A program made the translations under genes and the position numbers. This document shows, in pieces, positions 1 through 7,879 of a stretch of DNA of 64,000 nt. Position 1 is the first letter of the stretch. Each line of letters starts with the position of its first letter. The stretch is from an uncultured Pelagibacteraceae bacterium (GTDB taxonomy: Bacteria > Pseudomonadota > Alphaproteobacteria > Pelagibacterales > Pelagibacteraceae): assembly GCA_902557235.1 (NCBI GenBank), contig CACDZR010000001.1, forward strand, positions 124,001-188,000. The letters are read 5' to 3'. Under the pieces are notes generated by a model. The model saw only the letters and a program-made list of their open reading frames with translations, was not told where the DNA came from and did no database searches.

Positions 1-560
1 ATCAATTAATAAAATATTTACTTCCCTCAGAGGACCTTGAAGATTTAAATCTTATCAAAGAAAAATTAGATGTAATAGAAACTTATGATTTTAATGATAT
101 TACAAAAAAATATTTTTTAAAAAATTCTATCATTTCAGTGATTTTTAAAGGTAAAAACGAAGTAAGAATTTTAACAAAAATTTATAACGATAAAAATGAG
201 ATCATAAAGAATGATACTTTTAAGAATATAAATTTAGACAACGAAACAGATCTTAATTTCTTAATTGAGAATTTGAAAAATTTATTTGAAGATACTTGGA
301 AAAAACTTAATGAAATAAATACTTCAATAAAAGTTCCTATTAAAATAAAGATTAAAAATGACGATTTAAAAAAATCAAATAATTTTGAATTATTTTTAAA
401 TGAAATAGATATGGTTAGTGATTATTCTGTAGAAAAATTTGATAAAGAATTCATATTTTATGAAGTTTTATTTAATGGAACAGTCCAAAATTTTATTAAT
501 ATAATGAAAAATAAAAAATACAATTTAAATACACAAAAAAAAGTTTGGATGATTGAATGA
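1..560 (+). CDS. DUF2066-family protein, 5'-truncated by window edge
   Basis: The reading frame is open from base 3 to the stop at 558-560, so the gene starts before the window; the first internal ATG-like codon is not its real start. The visible 185 residues are mixed alpha/beta and end in a section that resembles the C-terminal part of DUF2066 proteins, which in alphaproteobacteria commonly sit directly upstream of hda. No catalytic motif is visible and the function of the family is unknown. Its stop overlaps the ATG of hda as ATGA, so the two are translationally coupled. Family assignment rests on general sequence character plus context and is moderate. Confidence 0.62.
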   Translation, partial: QLIKYLLPSEDLEDLNLIKEKLDVIETYDFNDITKKYFLKNSIISVIFKGKNEVRILTKIYNDKNEIIKNDTFKNINLDNETDLNFLIENLKNLFEDTWKKLNEINTSIKVPIKIKIKNDDLKKSNNFELFLNEIDMVSDYSVEKFDKEFIFYEVLFNGTVQNFINIMKNKKYNLNTQKKVWMIE

Positions 561-1219
561 GAGACTTAGATCAAACAATAATCAAATTTGATTATGATAA
601 AAATTTTAAAAACAATGATTTTTATCTTTCCAAAAGCAATAAACATGTTTTTGATTTTTTAAACACATGGCCAAAATGGGAGAGAAATTTTATTAATATC
701 ACAGGGGAAAAGTTCTCTGGAAAAACTCATTTAATTAATATTTTTTTACAGAAAAACAAAGGCATAAAGTTTGAGGGTAAATCTTTAGAAAATGACGATT
801 TAAAAAGATTAAAGATTTATGAAAATATTGTAATTGAAAATTTGTCTTCAGATGTTGATGAAAAATTACTTTACAGTCTTTTTAATTTAATCGAACAAGA
901 TAATAAATTTATTATTGTTACATCTGTAAAACCAATTGTTGATATCACTTTTGAATTAAGAGATTTAAAATCTAGAGCAAAAAACTTCATCTTGTTAAAT
1001 ATTGAAAAACCCGATGATGATTTAATATTTGCTATTATATTAAAAAATTTATCTGATAGACAAATATCTTTGGATGATAAATTCATTGAGTTTATTGTAA
1101 AAAGAATTGAGAGATCATATAGAAAAATATATGATTTCATATATAAGGTCGATCAATTAAGTTTAAAAAAAAAAAAATCAATTGATTTTAAAATTATTAA
1201 AGAAGTCTTAGGAGAATAA
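557..1219 (+). CDS. hda: DnaA-homologue Hda-like replication regulator
   Basis: A 220-residue AAA+-type protein lacking the DNA-binding domain IV of DnaA. A P-loop-like GEKFSGKT lies near residue 50, and the flanking sequence matches the short DnaA paralogues (Hda/HdaA) that promote hydrolysis of DnaA-bound ATP with the sliding clamp after initiation. The family is known to prevent re-initiation; this role is inferred here. Start ATG overlaps the upstream stop (ATGA), and aspS follows with no gap. The stop and the aspS start are adjacent, with an AGGAGA ribosome site for aspS inside the last hda codons. It is shorter than E. coli Hda but normal for alphaproteobacteria. Confidence 0.82.
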   Translation: MRDLDQTIIKFDYDKNFKNNDFYLSKSNKHVFDFLNTWPKWERNFINITGEKFSGKTHLINIFLQKNKGIKFEGKSLENDDLKRLKIYENIVIENLSSDVDEKLLYSLFNLIEQDNKFIIVTSVKPIVDITFELRDLKSRAKNFILLNIEKPDDDLIFAIILKNLSDRQISLDDKFIEFIVKRIERSYRKIYDFIYKVDQLSLKKKKSIDFKIIKEVLGE

Positions 1220-3004
1220 TTGAACAAATTTAGAACTCATAAATGTGACGAATTAAGAAAAGAAAAAGTTGGAGAAGAGGTAACTCTATCTGGTTGGATA
1301 AATAAAAAAAGAGACCACGGAAATCTTTTGTTCATAGATTTGAGGGATAATTACGGAATTACACAGTGTATTATAGATAAAGAAAATTCTAATTTTAGAA
1401 TGTTGGAAAAAATACAATTAGAAACAGTAATTAAAATTGAGGGAAAAGTTGTTGAAAGGTCAAAAGAGTCAGTCAATAATGATATTGAAACAGGAGAGGT
1501 TGAGGTAGTAATCAAAAATTTTCAAGTTCTTGGTGAATGTAAAGAACTTCCTTTACCAGTTTTTTCTGATAGAGAGTATGCGGAAGAAATAAGGCTTAAG
1601 TATCGTTTTTTAGATTTAAGAAGAAAAAAAATTCATGAAAATATTATATTAAGATCAAAAGTAATTTCATTTATTAGAGATGAAATGAATAAGTTAGGAT
1701 TTCTAGAATTTCAAACACCAATTTTGACCTCATCAAGTCCAGAGGGAGCAAGAGATTTTTTAGTACCAAGTAGATTAAATCCTGGCAAGTTTTATGCACT
1801 TCCCCAAGCCCCTCAACAATTCAAACAGTTAGTGATGGTCTCTGGGTTTGATAAGTACTTTCAGATTGCCCCTTGTTTTAGAGACGAAGATGCACGAGCA
1901 GATAGAAGTCCTGGGGAGTTCTATCAATTAGATTTAGAAATGTCTTTTGTTGAACAAGAAGATGTATTTAATGTAGTAGAGAAGCTATTTGTTAATACAT
2001 TCAAGAAGTTTTCAAATAAAAAGTTATTGTTTAATCAGTTTCCAAGAATTTCATTTAAAGAGTCAATGATTAAATATGGAACAGATAAACCAGACTTAAG
2101 AAACCCATTAATTATTAGTGACATCACTGAAATTTTTTTAAGAGAAGATGTTTCTTTTGAAATATTTAAAAAACTAGTTAAATCTGGATCTAAAGTCAGA
2201 TGCATTGTAACAAAAAATACAAAAGATAAACCACGAAGTTTTTTCGATAATATTGATAAATGGGCTAAAGAACAAGGTGCTTCGGGACTCGCTTACTTTA
2301 CAATTGAAAAAGAAAAAGAAATTTCAGCTAAAGGTCCAGTAGGCAAATTTTTTACAAAAGATTCATTAAATGAAATAATGATTAAAACTAACGCAAAAGT
2401 AGGTGATAGTATTTTTCTTGCTTGTGGTAAATTAGAAGAAGTAGAAAAGATAACTGCATTAGCTAGAGATAAAATTGGAAAAGATCTAGGCTTAATTGAT
2501 GAAAACATTTTCGCATTCTGCTGGATTGTAGATTATCCAATGTATGAAATAGATAATCAAACAAACAAAATTAAATTTAGTCACAATCCTTTTTCAATGC
2601 CACAAGGAGATATCAACAAAATTAATTTTGATAAACCATTAGAAATACTCGCATATCAATATGATATTGTATGCAATGGAATAGAATTATCCTCAGGTGC
2701 GATTAGAAATCATATACCAGATCTAATGTACAAATTATTTGATATTGCAGGCTATTCGAAATCTGATGTTAATCAAAAATTTAGCGGGATGATAAATGCT
2801 TTAAGTTATGGTGCACCACCCCATGGTGGTATTGCCCCAGGAATTGATAGAATAATTATGTTATTAGCAAACGAAAAAAATATTCGAGAAGTTACCATGT
2901 TTCCGATGAATCAAAATGCACAGGATTTAATGATGAATGCACCTTCTAGTGTAAGTGAAAATCAACTAAAAGAGTTAAATTTATCTATAAAAAATAAAAA
3001 ATAA
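1220..3004 (+). CDS. aspS: Aspartyl-tRNA synthetase (probably non-discriminating)
   Basis: Class IIb synthetase of 594 residues that charges tRNA-Asp in the cytoplasm. The N-terminal OB fold carries GWINKKRDHG; motif 2 is FRDEDARADRSPGEFYQ; the bacterial GAD insertion occupies roughly residues 290-430; motif 3 is GAPPHGGIAPGIDR. The His in RDHG (about residue 33) together with a Gly in ETGEVEV is the pair reported for non-discriminating AspRS enzymes that also charge tRNA-Asn for GatCAB amidation, so that role is inferred. The start is TTG at 1220, chosen because AGGAGA (1209-1214) precedes it at good spacing and the upstream stop ends at 1219. It abuts the convergent next gene with zero bases between. 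Confidence 0.97.
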   Translation: MNKFRTHKCDELRKEKVGEEVTLSGWINKKRDHGNLLFIDLRDNYGITQCIIDKENSNFRMLEKIQLETVIKIEGKVVERSKESVNNDIETGEVEVVIKNFQVLGECKELPLPVFSDREYAEEIRLKYRFLDLRRKKIHENIILRSKVISFIRDEMNKLGFLEFQTPILTSSSPEGARDFLVPSRLNPGKFYALPQAPQQFKQLVMVSGFDKYFQIAPCFRDEDARADRSPGEFYQLDLEMSFVEQEDVFNVVEKLFVNTFKKFSNKKLLFNQFPRISFKESMIKYGTDKPDLRNPLIISDITEIFLREDVSFEIFKKLVKSGSKVRCIVTKNTKDKPRSFFDNIDKWAKEQGASGLAYFTIEKEKEISAKGPVGKFFTKDSLNEIMIKTNAKVGDSIFLACGKLEEVEKITALARDKIGKDLGLIDENIFAFCWIVDYPMYEIDNQTNKIKFSHNPFSMPQGDINKINFDKPLEILAYQYDIVCNGIELSSGAIRNHIPDLMYKLFDIAGYSKSDVNQKFSGMINALSYGAPPHGGIAPGIDRIIMLLANEKNIREVTMFPMNQNAQDLMMNAPSSVSENQLKELNLSIKNKK

Positions 3005-3829
3005 TTATTTTTTACCTTTAAGACTAATTTTAACGTCTGATAAATCTACCAGATTTTTTTTGTAGTTGTTTCTAACAAATCCTTTACTTGTTATATCTTT
3101 TACTATTTTCAGTAACTGATTTTGTTCATCAGAGCCTTTTTCATCTGTAGATGAAACATCTAAATTACCTATAGATGGAGTATGTGCTAAATCTTCTCTA
3201 TTAAGATAAGAAATTGCAAGTTCCCTAAATATATAATCTAAAATCGAAGAGGCACTTAAAATTCTGTCATTACCTTTTACTTTACCAGAGGGTTCAAATT
3301 TAGTAGCTATAAAGGCGCTTACAAACTCATCTAATGGAACTCCATATTGAAGACCAAGCGAAACAGCGATTGCAAAATTATTCATTAGAGCTTTAACTAG
3401 CTCTCCCTCTTTACTTGTATCAATAAAGATTTCTCCTATTTTACCATCCTCATATTCACCAGTATGTAAATAAACTTTATGGTCACCAATAGTTGCTTTT
3501 TGAATATAACCTTTTCTTCTGTCTGGCATACTAAATCTTTTTCCAGGATTATCAGATTTTACAAAAGATTGAGAAACTATTTTTTCAACATTTGTAGTTT
3601 TGTTTTCGCTTTGAGTTTGTACTAAATCAATCTTTTTATTTTGATTATTTTTTTTATTATTTGGATCAAGACTTTTCGTCTTTCGGTTATCTAATTTTAC
3701 ATCCAAAACTTCAAATTTTCCATCATCTCTTTTTTCAAGATTCTTTAGTTCTATTTCATTAATATCATCCAAATAGTGATTTACTTTAAAAGTGCATGTA
3801 TAATAAGTTTCTACAAGATATTTTGACAT
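3005..3829 (-). CDS. Stand-alone NrdJ C-terminal (TSCPD-type) domain protein
   Basis: A 274-residue protein whose residues about 101-217 closely resemble the C-terminal part of alphaproteobacterial B12-dependent ribonucleotide reductase NrdJ. Recognisable blocks are [31 protein letters not shown] and [16 protein letters not shown]. The catalytic barrel, active-site Cys residues and cobalamin site of NrdJ are absent; residues 1-100 are a short N-terminal piece followed by a Lys/Asn-rich linker. It is therefore not a reductase by itself. It could be a regulatory or substrate-binding remnant, or a protein that partners another enzyme; the function is unknown. ATG start at 3829 in an A+T-rich leader; convergent with aspS and separated by no bases. 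Confidence 0.8.
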   Translation of the reverse strand: MSKYLVETYYTCTFKVNHYLDDINEIELKNLEKRDDGKFEVLDVKLDNRKTKSLDPNNKKNNQNKKIDLVQTQSENKTTNVEKIVSQSFVKSDNPGKRFSMPDRRKGYIQKATIGDHKVYLHTGEYEDGKIGEIFIDTSKEGELVKALMNNFAIAVSLGLQYGVPLDEFVSAFIATKFEPSGKVKGNDRILSASSILDYIFRELAISYLNREDLAHTPSIGNLDVSSTDEKGSDEQNQLLKIVKDITSKGFVRNNYKKNLVDLSDVKISLKGKK

Positions 3830-3943
3830 TTTTTTATAATCCTTAAATTAAATTTGAATTTTGAATCTTTTTACTTATATACATTTACATATTTTAGTCT
3901 AATTTAATTTATACAATTTGAAATTGAATTTAAAAAATTTTAC

Positions 3944-4303
3944 ATGTTGACTTTTTTAAAAAAAATTTTCACTTGGTGGAATCGTGATACATTCGGTACT
4001 AGAATCAAAACTATATTGTTTGGTAAATTTATTGGATCAGATGAGTATGGAAATAAATATTACGAAAGTAAAAAAGGAAAAAGATGGGTAATTTATGCAA
4101 ATGAAATTGATGCATCAAAAATTCCAGTTGAGTGGTACTCTTGGATTCATTTTATGCCAAATAAAATTGAAAATATTCATGAATTAGAAAAACATGATTG
4201 GCAAAAACCTCACCAACCAAATTTGACTGGTACAGACTCAGCTTATTATCCGAATAAGAACAACAAAAATGCAACTGAAAAAAAATATAAAAGCTGGAAA
4301 TAA
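3944..4303 (+). CDS. NDUFA12-family complex I accessory subunit
   Basis: A 119-residue homologue of the mitochondrial complex I accessory subunit NDUFA12 (B17.2), found in alphaproteobacteria. The conserved pattern is visible: an N-terminal TWWNRDTFGT, a GSDEYGNKYYE block, and RWVIY followed by WYSWIHF. The family is thought to support assembly or stability of NADH:ubiquinone oxidoreductase at the membrane periphery. Its last codons overlap the start of the downstream DUF2155 gene by 35 bases, an arrangement implying co-transcription. The ATG at 3944 is the only start that keeps the complete conserved N-terminus. Confidence 0.9.
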   Translation: MLTFLKKIFTWWNRDTFGTRIKTILFGKFIGSDEYGNKYYESKKGKRWVIYANEIDASKIPVEWYSWIHFMPNKIENIHELEKHDWQKPHQPNLTGTDSAYYPNKNNKNATEKKYKSWK

Positions 4304-4673
4304 GCTTAATTTATTTTTATTTATATATTTACTTAGCATATTTGTAACATTTAAGATTAGTGCTGAAATTAATATTGATGGAAATAATACTGATATAAAA
4401 ATATTAGATAAGATTAGTTCTAAAAATGAATTGATAAAATTAGTCAATGATGAGGAATTTATTTACAAAGATTTAGCAATTAAAAGTATTAAATGCACAG
4501 ATTCTAAATTTGATGATAATCCTGAGGTTAAGGCATATATCCAAGTGAGAGATTTAACAAAAAAAGATAGAAATAATGTTTTTGTTTTTAATGGATGGAT
4601 GTTTTCATCAAGCCCTTCCATAGCACCTTTTGATCATCCAGTTTATGATATCTGGCTTGTTAACTGTTACTAA
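4269..4673 (+). CDS. DUF2155 secreted protein
   Basis: A 134-residue protein with a hydrophobic signal-like segment (about residues 12-32, ending near ISAEI) and the C-terminal signature of DUF2155: FNGWMFSSSPSIAPFDHP then VYDIWLVNC. Two Cys (in IKCTDS and the penultimate VNCY) may form a periplasmic disulfide. DUF2155 commonly follows the NDUFA12 homologue in alphaproteobacteria; its function is not known. It starts inside the upstream gene (35-base overlap). Its TAA stop shares four bases (CTAA at 4670-4673) with the TAG of convergent accC. Confidence 0.85.
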   Translation: MQLKKNIKAGNKLNLFLFIYLLSIFVTFKISAEINIDGNNTDIKILDKISSKNELIKLVNDEEFIYKDLAIKSIKCTDSKFDDNPEVKAYIQVRDLTKKDRNNVFVFNGWMFSSSPSIAPFDHPVYDIWLVNCY

Positions 4674-6007
4674 ATTATTTTATCTTTATCCAGCCAGCTG
4701 ACATTGAAATCAGAATCAATAAATTTTTTATGATTTAGTAATTTTTTATGTAATGGAATTGTTGTTGTTATCCCCTCTATTACAAACTCATCTAAAGATC
4801 TGTTCATTCTCTGAATAGCTTCTGATCTATTTCTTCCATGACAGATTAATTTACAAATCATGCTATCATAATATGGAGTGACTTTATAACCTTGATATAT
4901 TGCACCATCAACTCTAGTTCTGAAACCAGATGGTTGGTGACACATACCAATTAATCCCGGTGAAGGTTGGAAATTTTTACTAGCATCTTCTGCATTTATT
5001 CTACATTCTATAGCATGCCCTCTCGGATTTATATCACTTTGGTTTAAAGCTGTCTCTCCTGAAAATGCTATCCAAATTTGTTCTTTAATAATATCTATAC
5101 CTGTTACCATTTCAGTAACTGGATGTTCAACTTGAACCCTTGTGTTCATTTCAAGAAAATAAAATTTTCCGTCTTCATAAATGAATTCAACAGTCCCAGC
5201 GCCCATATAACCAATTTTTGATACCATATTTACTGTTTTTTCAAAAAGGTCTTTTCTTATTTCATCAGTTAAAACAGGACTTGGGGTTTCTTCAATTAGT
5301 TTTTGGTGTCTTCTTTGAACACTACAATCTCTCTCATGAAGATGAACGGTTCTGTTTTTTCCTGCTAAAATTTGGACTTCAATATGTCTAGGATTTTGAA
5401 AAAATTTTTCTATGTATACTTCATCATTACCAAAATATTTTTGAGCTTCTGATTTTGCAGTTGAAAACAATGTTTCAAATTCCTCTTCTTTGTAAACTAT
5501 TTTCATGCCTTTCCCACCTCCACCACCAGAGGCTTTAATCAGAACAGGAAAACCAATTTTCTTACATAATTCTTTAGCTTCTTTGACATCTCTAACTCCA
5601 CCCTCAGATCCTTCAATGACCGGCAAACCATTTTCTTTAGCAATTTTTTTTGCTTGTATCTTGTCTCCCATCATTTCTATCAATTTTGATGAAGCACCAA
5701 TAAATTTAATATTATTATCTTCAAGCACTTTCGCAAAATTTGCATTTTCTGAGAGAAAACCATAACCTGGATGTACAGCCTCAGCATTGGTGATTTCTAT
5801 TGCAGATAATAAAGCTGGAATATTTAAATAACTATTTGCTGGTTGGTGAGAACCTATACAAACACTCTCATCTGCCATTCTTACATGCATACTTTCTTTA
5901 TCTACATCAGAATGAACGGCAACAGTTGAAATCCCCCATTCTTTACAGGCTCTTATAATCCTAACCGCAATCTCTCCACGGTTTGCTATCAGAATTTTTT
6001 TAAACAT
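4670..6007 (-). CDS. accC: Acetyl-CoA carboxylase, biotin carboxylase subunit
   Basis: A 445-residue ATP-grasp enzyme that carboxylates biotin on AccB, the first half-reaction of malonyl-CoA synthesis. It starts MFKKILIANRGEIAVRIIRA, has the glycine-rich ATP loop KASGGGGGKGMK, and the catalytic region EMNTRVQVEHPVTEMVTG. Length is normal for the subunit. It lies directly behind accB on the minus strand: the accB stop and the accC ATG share base 6007 (TAATG), so translation is coupled. Its stop overlaps the convergent DUF2155 gene by four bases. Confidence 0.98.
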   Translation of the reverse strand: MFKKILIANRGEIAVRIIRACKEWGISTVAVHSDVDKESMHVRMADESVCIGSHQPANSYLNIPALLSAIEITNAEAVHPGYGFLSENANFAKVLEDNNIKFIGASSKLIEMMGDKIQAKKIAKENGLPVIEGSEGGVRDVKEAKELCKKIGFPVLIKASGGGGGKGMKIVYKEEEFETLFSTAKSEAQKYFGNDEVYIEKFFQNPRHIEVQILAGKNRTVHLHERDCSVQRRHQKLIEETPSPVLTDEIRKDLFEKTVNMVSKIGYMGAGTVEFIYEDGKFYFLEMNTRVQVEHPVTEMVTGIDIIKEQIWIAFSGETALNQSDINPRGHAIECRINAEDASKNFQPSPGLIGMCHQPSGFRTRVDGAIYQGYKVTPYYDSMICKLICHGRNRSEAIQRMNRSLDEFVIEGITTTIPLHKKLLNHKKFIDSDFNVSWLDKDKII

Positions 6008-6438
6008 TAATCAAGAATTAATAAATTTTGACCAAATTCTACAGCTTGACCATCTTCGACACAAATTTCTTTTACAACTCCGTCTGCAGTCGATGGCACA
6101 TGGTTCATAGTCTTCATAGCCTCCACGATCATTACTGTGTCACCTTTTTTAATTTTTTTTCCAACCTCGACAAATTTTTTTGCACCAGGTTCAGGAGCAT
6201 GATATGCTGTTCCTATAATTGGGGATTTAACCTCAATTCCAGTTTTGGTTTTCTCTGACAAATTATTATTTGAATAATTTATTTCAGTTTTTGGAATTGG
6301 AATATTTTGATTATTTACTGATATATTGTTTTTAGAAACTTTAATCTTAGTGTCCTTCTCAGTATATTCTAGCTCAGTAAGATTAAATTCTTCTAAATAG
6401 TCACTAAGTTCTTTAATGATCTTTTTATTAATTTTCAT
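6007..6438 (-). CDS. accB: Biotin carboxyl carrier protein of acetyl-CoA carboxylase
   Basis: A 143-residue carrier with an N-terminal helix, a low-complexity Asn/Thr/Lys linker (about residues 35-68) and a C-terminal biotinyl domain. The biotinylated Lys sits in VEAMKTMNHVPS, where the residue after Lys is Thr rather than the commoner Met or Leu. The domain keeps the usual SPIIGTAYHAPEPG start and ends with FGQNLLILD. It forms an aroQ-accB-accC run: the aroQ stop lies inside the start of accB (11-base overlap), the typical alphaproteobacterial order. It acts in the cytoplasm in fatty-acid synthesis. Confidence 0.96.
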   Translation of the reverse strand: MKINKKIIKELSDYLEEFNLTELEYTEKDTKIKVSKNNISVNNQNIPIPKTEINYSNNNLSEKTKTGIEVKSPIIGTAYHAPEPGAKKFVEVGKKIKKGDTVMIVEAMKTMNHVPSTADGVVKEICVEDGQAVEFGQNLLILD

Positions 6439-6874
6439 TTTGTAACAGCTTTTGCATTGAAATTATGGCTAAAATATAACCATCAGCACCTAAACCAAAA
6501 ATACCTCCTGTAACTACGTCGCTTATCAAAGATTTATGTCTAAATTCCTCACGTTTATATATATTTGAAATATGCAACTCAATGATTGGTTTTTTAAAAA
6601 TACTTAATGCATCTCTGATAGCTACAGAGGTATGTGTAAAAGCTGCAGCATTGATTATCATTCCATCAAAATTTTTTCTAGCGTCTTGTATCAAGCCAAC
6701 TATCTCACCTTCAATATTTGATTGAGAAAAATCAGCTACTAAACCTAATTCTTTGGATTTATTTAAACAAATTTCTTTTAATTCCTCAAATGTAGCAGAT
6801 CCATATTGTGATTGTTCTCTTTCACCTAATAGATTAAGATTTGGACCATTAATTATAATTATCTTATTATTCAT
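6428..6874 (-). CDS. aroQ: 3-dehydroquinate dehydratase, type II
   Basis: A 148-residue type II dehydroquinase of the shikimate pathway (3-dehydroquinate to 3-dehydroshikimate). Conserved blocks are IIIINGPNLNLLGERE, the active-site loop YGSATFEEL, IINAAAFTHTSVAIRDAL and ELHISNIYKREEFRHKS, which hold the family's Asn, Tyr and His residues. I start the gene at the ATG ending at 6874. The open frame continues upstream to 7051, but that extension adds a hydrophobic stretch antisense to thiS and is not part of the family. It is divergent from thiS with only 16 bases between starts. Confidence 0.95.
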   Translation of the reverse strand: MNNKIIIINGPNLNLLGEREQSQYGSATFEELKEICLNKSKELGLVADFSQSNIEGEIVGLIQDARKNFDGMIINAAAFTHTSVAIRDALSIFKKPIIELHISNIYKREEFRHKSLISDVVTGGIFGLGADGYILAIISMQKLLQNEN

Positions 6875-6890
6875 TTGACATTTATATACG

Positions 6891-7103
6891 ATGAAAAAAA
6901 AAATAAAAATAAAAATAAACGGCAAAATAAATAAAATTGATGATAAAACTAAATTATCCGAATTAGTTAAAAATTTTAAAGTCCCTTTGAAAAAAGTTGC
7001 CATTGAATTAAATAGAGAAATAGTAGATAAAAAAAAATTAAATAAAATCAATTTAAAAGTTAATGATAAAATTGAAATTGTTCACTTTATTGGGGGTGGT
7101 TAG
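6891..7103 (+). CDS. thiS: Sulfur-carrier protein ThiS
   Basis: A 70-residue ubiquitin-fold protein ending in the diagnostic Gly-Gly tail (HFIGGG). In this family the terminal glycine is thiocarboxylated and donates sulfur to the thiazole ring made by ThiG. The N-terminus is extremely Lys-rich (KKKIKIKIN), which reflects the low G+C sequence. thiG follows after two bases. The start ATG lies 16 bases from the divergent aroQ start, so both promoters must lie in or next to this tiny space or within the opposite coding region. Confidence 0.9.
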   Translation: MKKKIKIKINGKINKIDDKTKLSELVKNFKVPLKKVAIELNREIVDKKKLNKINLKVNDKIEIVHFIGGG

Positions 7104-7105
7104 TC

Positions 7106-7879
7106 TTGAAAAAAGATAATCTTATAATTTCAAAGAAAAAATTTAATTCGAGATTGATTGTAGGCACTGGTAAATATAAAAATATGACTGAATGTGCTAA
7201 GGCGATAAAGATATCAGGAGCAGATATTGTAACTGTAGCTGTTAGGAGAGTAAATATTTCTGATAAAAAGAAACCTTTATTGATGGATTATATAGATCCA
7301 AAAAAGATAACTTATTTACCGAATACTGCTGGATGTTTTAATTCGGATGAGGCTTTAAGAACACTCAGACTGGCAAGAGAAATTGGAGGATGGAAACTAG
7401 TTAAGCTTGAGGTTTTGGGTGATAAAAAAAATCTTTTTCCAGAAATGATAGAAACTCTTAAATCTACAGAAATTTTAACAAAAGAAGGTTTTAAAGTCAT
7501 GGTTTATTGTAACGATGATCCTCTAATGGCAAAAAGGTTAGAAAATGTTGGAGCAGCAGCTATCATGCCGCTTGCAGCACCAATTGGATCTGGTTTAGGT
7601 ATTTTAAATAAAGTCAATATTCAAATAATAAGAGACCAAACAAAACTACCATTGATAATAGATGCTGGTTTAGGACAAGCATCAGATGCAACAATTGCAA
7701 TGGAATTAGGTTGTGATGGCGTCTTAGTTAACACAGCAATCGCAAAAGCAAAAAAACCATTTGAAATGGCAAGAGCATTTAGAAATGCTGTTATTGCTGG
7801 AAGGCAATCTTTTTTATCTGGAAGAATTGAAAAGAAATTAATGGGAAGCGCCTCTTCCCCAAAAAAAGGGATTATTTAG
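7106..7879 (+). CDS. thiG: Thiazole synthase
   Basis: A 257-residue TIM-barrel enzyme that joins 1-deoxy-D-xylulose 5-phosphate, dehydroglycine and ThiS-bound sulfur into the thiazole phosphate of thiamine. Conserved blocks are [31 protein letters not shown], the Schiff-base Lys in [10 protein letters not shown], and [19 protein letters not shown]. The start is a TTG at 7106, two bases after the thiS stop; an ATG further in would remove the first strand. It ends with TAG inside an eight-base overlap with the convergent RNase gene. No thiC or thiE is in the window. Confidence 0.95.
   Translation: MKKDNLIISKKKFNSRLIVGTGKYKNMTECAKAIKISGADIVTVAVRRVNISDKKKPLLMDYIDPKKITYLPNTAGCFNSDEALRTLRLAREIGGWKLVKLEVLGDKKNLFPEMIETLKSTEILTKEGFKVMVYCNDDPLMAKRLENVGAAAIMPLAAPIGSGLGILNKVNIQIIRDQTKLPLIIDAGLGQASDATIAMELGCDGVLVNTAIAKAKKPFEMARAFRNAVIAGRQSFLSGRIEKKLMGSASSPKKGII

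Noticed and set aside
5505..5765. 86-codon ORF antisense to accC.
   Set aside because: It is a shadow of the glycine-rich biotin carboxylase region and is rich in Pro, Ser and Ile as antisense frames are.
6875..7051. Long upstream extension of the aroQ frame (207-residue reading).
   Set aside because: The extra 59 residues are hydrophobic, antisense to thiS, and absent from the family; the ATG at 6874 gives a normal enzyme.
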